Part shown: positions 14,999 through 18,270 of the stretch, piece by piece
Numbering within the stretch: the stretch's first letter is position 1
Layout of the letters: every line of letters starts with the position of its first letter
DNA from: CAVPGH01 sp046726955
GTDB lineage: Bacteria; Acidobacteriota; Vicinamibacteria; Fen-336
Assembly: GCA_046726955.1 (NCBI GenBank)
Contig: JBKPBQ010000382.1
Coordinates: forward strand, 1 to 18,270
Reading direction: 5' to 3'
Length of the DNA stretch: 18,270 nucleotides
The notes under the pieces: generated by a model
Told to the model about the DNA's origin: nothing
Seen by the model: the letters and a program-made list of their open reading frames with translations, nothing else
Database searches by the model: none
Made by a program: the position numbers and the translations under genes

Positions 14999-16392
14999 GC
15001 GCCGTCTCTTCGCCGCTCTCCGCCGAGCTCCTTCGAAAGTACGACCGGCCGGGACCGCGCTACACGTCGTACCCGACGGCGGTGGAGTTCCACGGGGGCT
15101 TCGACGAGGCCGCGTATCGCGAGCGGCTCGCGGACGCCGCGCGGCGCGCCGAAGAGCCGCTCTCGCTCTACCTCCACCTGCCGTTCTGCGAAGCGCGCTG
15201 CTCGTTCTGCGGCTGCATGGTCGTGATCACGCAGAAGCGCGAGGTCGCGGCCCGCTACCTGGACTACCTCCACCGCGAGATCGCGCTCCTCGCCCAGGCT
15301 CTCGGCGAGAGGCGGCACGTCGTCCAGCACCATTGGGGCGGGGGGACGCCCTCCTACCTGAGCGTCGAGCAGATCGAGACGCTCGCCGCGGTCGTGCGCC
15401 GGCACTTCGACCTGGAGAAGGGCGCGGAGGTCGCGATCGAGGTCGATCCGCGCGTGACCACGGACGAGCAGCTCGAGCGGCTGCGTGCGCTCGGGTTCAA
15501 CCGCCTCTCGCTCGGCGTGCAGGACCTCGACCCCGTCGTGCAGGAGGCGGTCAACCGCATCCAGGGCGAGGCGCTCACCCGCGGGCTCTTCGAGAGGGCG
15601 CGCGCGCTGGGCTTCGAGTCGATCAACGTGGACCTCATCTACGGCCTGCCCTTCCAGACGCTCGACGGCTTCGCGCACACGCTGGAAACGGTCGTGGCGA
15701 TGCGGCCGGACCGGCTCGCCGTCTACTCGTACGCGCACGTGCCCTGGATCCGCGGCAACCAGCGGCACATCGACCCCGCGGACCTGCCGCCGCCGGCGCG
15801 CAAGCTCGAGCTCTTCCTCGCCGCCACGGAGGCCTTCCTCGGCGCCGGCTACCGGCCGATCGGGATGGATCACTTCGCGCTCCCCGGCGACGAGCTGGCG
15901 GTGGCCGCGGAGGCCGGACGGCTCCACCGGAACTTCATGGGCTACACCACCCGTCCCGCGACGGACATGGTCGGCGCCGGCATCTCCGCCATCGGCGACG
16001 TGGGCGGGGCCTTCGCCCAGAACACCAAGAAGCTCAGCACGTACTACGCGACGCTCGACCGCGATCGCTTCCCGGTCGAGCGCGGATACCCGCTCGACGC
16101 CGACGACCAGGTGCGCCGCTTCGTGATCACCGAGCTCATGTGCAACCTCGGGCTCGACGTCGCGCGAGTGGAGCAGCGCTTCGGGATCGACTTCTCCCGC
16201 TACTTCGCGACGGAGATCGAGGAGCTCGCGGCGGCGGGCGGGCTCGTCGCCGACGGGCTCGTGGAGGTGCGACCCGACCGCGTGCAGGTGACCACGCGGG
16301 GCCGGATCCTCGTCCGCAACGTCTGCATGACCTTCGACCGCTACCTGCGCCGCAAGACCGCAGAGCGGCCGGTCTTCTCGCGGACGGTCTAG
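14995..16392 (+). CDS. hemN: Oxygen-independent coproporphyrinogen III dehydrogenase (radical SAM)
   Basis: 465 residues, full HemN size. The radical-SAM cluster motif is CEARCSFCGC with C65, C69 and C72, and the extra C74 is typical of true HemN rather than the HemW/ChuW paralogues. Genuine HemN is also supported by the N-terminal PGPRYTSYPTAVEFH, and by HHWGGGTPSYL, LGVQDLDPVVQEAVNR, VYSYAHVPW, GMDHFALP, NFMGYTT and the C-terminal HemN domain (ELMCNLGLD, then FDRYL). It oxidatively decarboxylates two propionates of coproporphyrinogen III to give protoporphyrinogen IX, using SAM and no O2. The ATG shares ATGA with the hemE stop and has no clear ribosome site. Confidence 0.97.
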   Translation: MSAVSSPLSAELLRKYDRPGPRYTSYPTAVEFHGGFDEAAYRERLADAARRAEEPLSLYLHLPFCEARCSFCGCMVVITQKREVAARYLDYLHREIALLAQALGERRHVVQHHWGGGTPSYLSVEQIETLAAVVRRHFDLEKGAEVAIEVDPRVTTDEQLERLRALGFNRLSLGVQDLDPVVQEAVNRIQGEALTRGLFERARALGFESINVDLIYGLPFQTLDGFAHTLETVVAMRPDRLAVYSYAHVPWIRGNQRHIDPADLPPPARKLELFLAATEAFLGAGYRPIGMDHFALPGDELAVAAEAGRLHRNFMGYTTRPATDMVGAGISAIGDVGGAFAQNTKKLSTYYATLDRDRFPVERGYPLDADDQVRRFVITELMCNLGLDVARVEQRFGIDFSRYFATEIEELAAAGGLVADGLVEVRPDRVQVTTRGRILVRNVCMTFDRYLRRKTAERPVFSRTV

Positions 16393-16395
16393 TCG

Positions 16396-17397
16396 ATGGC
16401 GGTGCCGTCCAGGATCGGCGTCCTCCTCCTGAACCTCGGCGGCCCCGAGACCCTCGCCGAGGTCGAGCCCTTCCTCGTCCGCCTCTTTTCCGACCGCGAG
16501 ATCATCGAGCTGCCGCTCGGCGCTCTCGCCCAGCCGCTCTTCGCGCGGGTGGTGGCCTTCGTGCGCGGTCCCGCGGTCCGGGCGAACTACGCGCTGATCG
16601 GCGGGGGATCGCCCCAGCTCCGCCTGACGCGGGCCCAGGGCCAGGCACTCGAGGAGCGGCTCAACCGCGAGGCGCCCGGCCGCTTCCGTGTCCACCTCGC
16701 GATGCGCTACTGGGGCCCCTCGACCGAGGAGGCGCTCGCGGCGTTCCAGGAGGAAGGCATCTCGCGGATCGTCACGCTCACGCTCTACCCGCACTACTCG
16801 CGCGCCACCACGGGCTCGTCGGAGAACGAGCTGCGGCGCGTGCTCGCTCGAGAGCACTTCCGCGACGCGGGATTCTCGGTCTCCTCCGTGTCCTCGTACT
16901 CCGTGGACCCGCTCTACCTCGAGGCGCTGACCGACTCCGTACGGCGTGGCCTCGCCGGCTTCCCGGAGGAGAGCCGCTCGCGGGTCGTGCTCCTCTTCAG
17001 CGCGCACGCCCTGCCCCAGAAGTTCGTGGACCGCGGCGACCCCTACGTCCACGAGATCGAGAAGACGCGGCAGGGCATCCTCGCGCGCCTCGGCAACGGG
17101 CACCGCCACGTCCTCGGCTACCAGTCGCGCACGGGGCCGGTGAAGTGGACGGGGCCGGGCACCGACGAGGTGCTCGACGAGCTCGGCCGCGAGGGGACGC
17201 AGGAGGTGCTCGTCGTCCCGCTCTCCTTCGTGTCCGACCACATCGAGACGCTCTACGAGGTGGACATGCTCTTCGCCGAGCGCGCGCGCCGCGCGGGGAT
17301 CACGGACTACCGCCGCATCGAAGCCCTCAACACGAGCCCCGTCTTCATCGAGTCGCTGGCGCGGCTGGTGGAGACGAAGGCCGAGGAGACGGCATGA
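16396..17397 (+). CDS. hemH: Ferrochelatase
   Basis: 333 residues. It inserts Fe2+ into the porphyrin. Diagnostic segments are GVLLLNLGGPETLAEVEPFL, IGGGSP (68-73), LYPHYSRATTGS, the catalytic His in LLFSAHALPQKFV (H204), GYQSRTGPVKW and the metal-side Glu in SFVSDHIETLYEVD (E284). It starts 3 nt after the hemN stop, the only junction of the operon without overlap, and has a weak ribosome site. The enzyme is probably of the protoporphyrin type, because HemN upstream already makes protoporphyrinogen. Confidence 0.97.
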   Translation: MAVPSRIGVLLLNLGGPETLAEVEPFLVRLFSDREIIELPLGALAQPLFARVVAFVRGPAVRANYALIGGGSPQLRLTRAQGQALEERLNREAPGRFRVHLAMRYWGPSTEEALAAFQEEGISRIVTLTLYPHYSRATTGSSENELRRVLAREHFRDAGFSVSSVSSYSVDPLYLEALTDSVRRGLAGFPEESRSRVVLLFSAHALPQKFVDRGDPYVHEIEKTRQGILARLGNGHRHVLGYQSRTGPVKWTGPGTDEVLDELGREGTQEVLVVPLSFVSDHIETLYEVDMLFAERARRAGITDYRRIEALNTSPVFIESLARLVETKAEETA

Positions 17398-18270
17398 AGC
17401 GCGTCGTGGTCGTGGGCGGAGGGATCTCGGGGCTCGCTCTGGCGCACCGGCTGCGGACGGGCGGCTCGCGGGAAGTGAGCGTGACCGTGGTCGAGCGGGC
17501 GGTGCGGCCGGGCGGCCCCATCCGCACCGAGGCGGCGGACGGCTTCCTCGTCGAGTGCGGGCCCGAGGGCTTCCTCGACAATGCCCCCGAGACGCTCGCG
17601 CTCGCTTCGGCTTTGGACCTCACCGATCGCCTCCTGCCGAGCCGCGACGAGGCACGCCGCCGGTTCATCTACCGCGGGGGACGCCTCCAGGCGCTTCCCG
17701 CCGGTCCTCTGTCGTTCCTGCGCAGCGGGCTTCTCTCGGCGCGGGGCAAGCTGCGGCTCATCCGCGAGCCCTGGTCGCGCCCCCGGCCGTTGGAAGACGA
17801 GACGATCGATGCCTTCGCGACTCGGCGGTTGGGAGCCGAGGCTGCCTCGGCCCTCCTCGGGCCGATGGTCACCGGCGTCTTCGCCGGCGATCCCCGCCGG
17901 CTCTCGCTCCGCGCGTGCTTCCCGCGGCTCTACGAGCTCGAGACGCAGCACGGCGGGCTCCTGCGGGGCGTCTTCGCCGGAGCCCGGAAGAAGCGGGACC
18001 CCGCGGCGCCGCGCCGCTCGCCGTTCGGCAGGCTCACGTCGTTCCGTGGAGGCATGGAAGAGCTCGTGTGCGCCCTCGCGACTTCCCTCGGTCCCGATCT
18101 CCGCACCGGTGTCGCCGTGCGCGCCCTGCAGGTCGCGTCGGAAGACGAGCCCGGCTATCGGGTCGTCCTCGAGGACGGCTCCGTCCTCGCCGCGGACGCG
18201 GTCGTCCTCGCCGGCCGGGCCGCCGATACCGCGCGGCTCCTCGAGCCCCGCGTCGCCGAAGCGGCGGCGC
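17394..18270 (+). CDS. hemY: Protoporphyrinogen oxidase, FAD-dependent (5' part)
   Basis: The frame is open from ATG 17394 to the window edge (292 codons), so the C-terminal third or more is missing. The FAD dinucleotide fold is at the start (VVVVGGGISGLALAHRL). It is followed by ERAVRPGGPIRTEAADGF, FLVECGPEGFL, LGAEAASALLGPMVTGVFAG and TSFRGGMEELV, all typical of the HemY/HemG flavoprotein family. It takes six electrons from protoporphyrinogen IX, normally passing them to O2. A coproporphyrinogen oxidase (CgoX) role is possible for the family, but the hemN gene in the same operon argues against it. ATG shares ATGA with the hemH stop, with GAGGAG 5 nt upstream. Confidence 0.95.
   Translation, partial: MKRVVVVGGGISGLALAHRLRTGGSREVSVTVVERAVRPGGPIRTEAADGFLVECGPEGFLDNAPETLALASALDLTDRLLPSRDEARRRFIYRGGRLQALPAGPLSFLRSGLLSARGKLRLIREPWSRPRPLEDETIDAFATRRLGAEAASALLGPMVTGVFAGDPRRLSLRACFPRLYELETQHGGLLRGVFAGARKKRDPAAPRRSPFGRLTSFRGGMEELVCALATSLGPDLRTGVAVRALQVASEDEPGYRVVLEDGSVLAADAVVLAGRAADTARLLEPRVAEAAA

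Larger units (their letters stand above)
7822..18270 (+). other. Heme biosynthesis operon (ten genes, right end outside window)
   Basis: Gene order is ccsA/hemX, hemA, hemC, hemD, hemB, hemL, hemE, hemN, hemH, hemY, all on one strand. Junctions are +1, +8, +4, +4, +13, +8 and +4 nt overlaps, then a 3-nt gap, then a +4 overlap. This covers every step from glutamyl-tRNA to heme. Siroheme or heme-a branch genes are not seen. No internal promoter or terminator is visible. Confidence 0.9.

Noticed and set aside
14677..17241. About 850-codon minus-strand open frame opposite hemE, hemN and hemH
   Set aside because: Same reason: antisense to three genes with complete active-site motifs and shadow-like composition.
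1..18270. Search for CRISPR arrays, tRNAs, insertion sequences, attachment sites and phage genes
   Set aside because: No regularly spaced repeats, cloverleaf, transposase, integrase or terminal inverted repeats were seen on either strand by eye.

Overview
The window is GC-rich bacterial DNA (about 70% G+C by eye, with strong G/C preference at third codon positions). I saw no phage, insertion sequence, tRNA, rRNA or CRISPR signal. The heme pathway is the C5 type (glutamyl-tRNA reductase plus GSA aminomutase) with HemB, HemN and HemY. Together with the PQQ-type beta-propeller, VapBC, DUF1345 and a GSGE-type Nramp protein, this suggests a high-GC Gram-negative soil or environmental lineage such as Acidobacteriota or Myxococcota-like bacteria. 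That placement is an inference and is weak without a database search.

Left part (1-4117): the 3' end of a PQQ-like beta-propeller gene (+) converges on a vapBC toxin-antitoxin operon (-). A 504-residue protein of unknown family (-) follows, then a divergently transcribed DUF1345 membrane protein (+).

Middle (4151-7708): a minus-strand pair encodes an Nramp-superfamily transporter followed by a UxaA-family altronate dehydratase. This pair faces away from a small unknown membrane protein gene (+). The 113-bp space between them (7083-7195) holds a near-perfect dyad that overlaps a good -35 element. The matching -10 element predicts an almost leaderless transcript into the small membrane gene.

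Right part (7822-18270, continuing off the edge): ten tightly packed plus-strand genes, ccsA/hemX-hemA-hemC-hemD-hemB-hemL-hemE-hemN-hemH-hemY. They encode every enzyme from glutamyl-tRNA to protoheme in one apparent operon. Eight of the nine junctions overlap by 1-13 nt and the ninth has a 3-nt gap, which suggests translational coupling. Because HemE, HemN and HemY are present and no HemQ/ChdC is seen, the route is probably protoporphyrin-dependent. HemN is oxygen-independent, whereas HemY normally uses O2, an unusual pairing. The first gene is a HemX-like member of the CcsA family that lacks the tryptophan-rich WWD heme-handling motif.

Most of the window is well-understood biosynthesis. The parts most worth follow-up are the non-canonical Nramp protein and its dehydratase partner, the divergent operator, the 504-residue orphan, and the HemX-like head of the heme operon.
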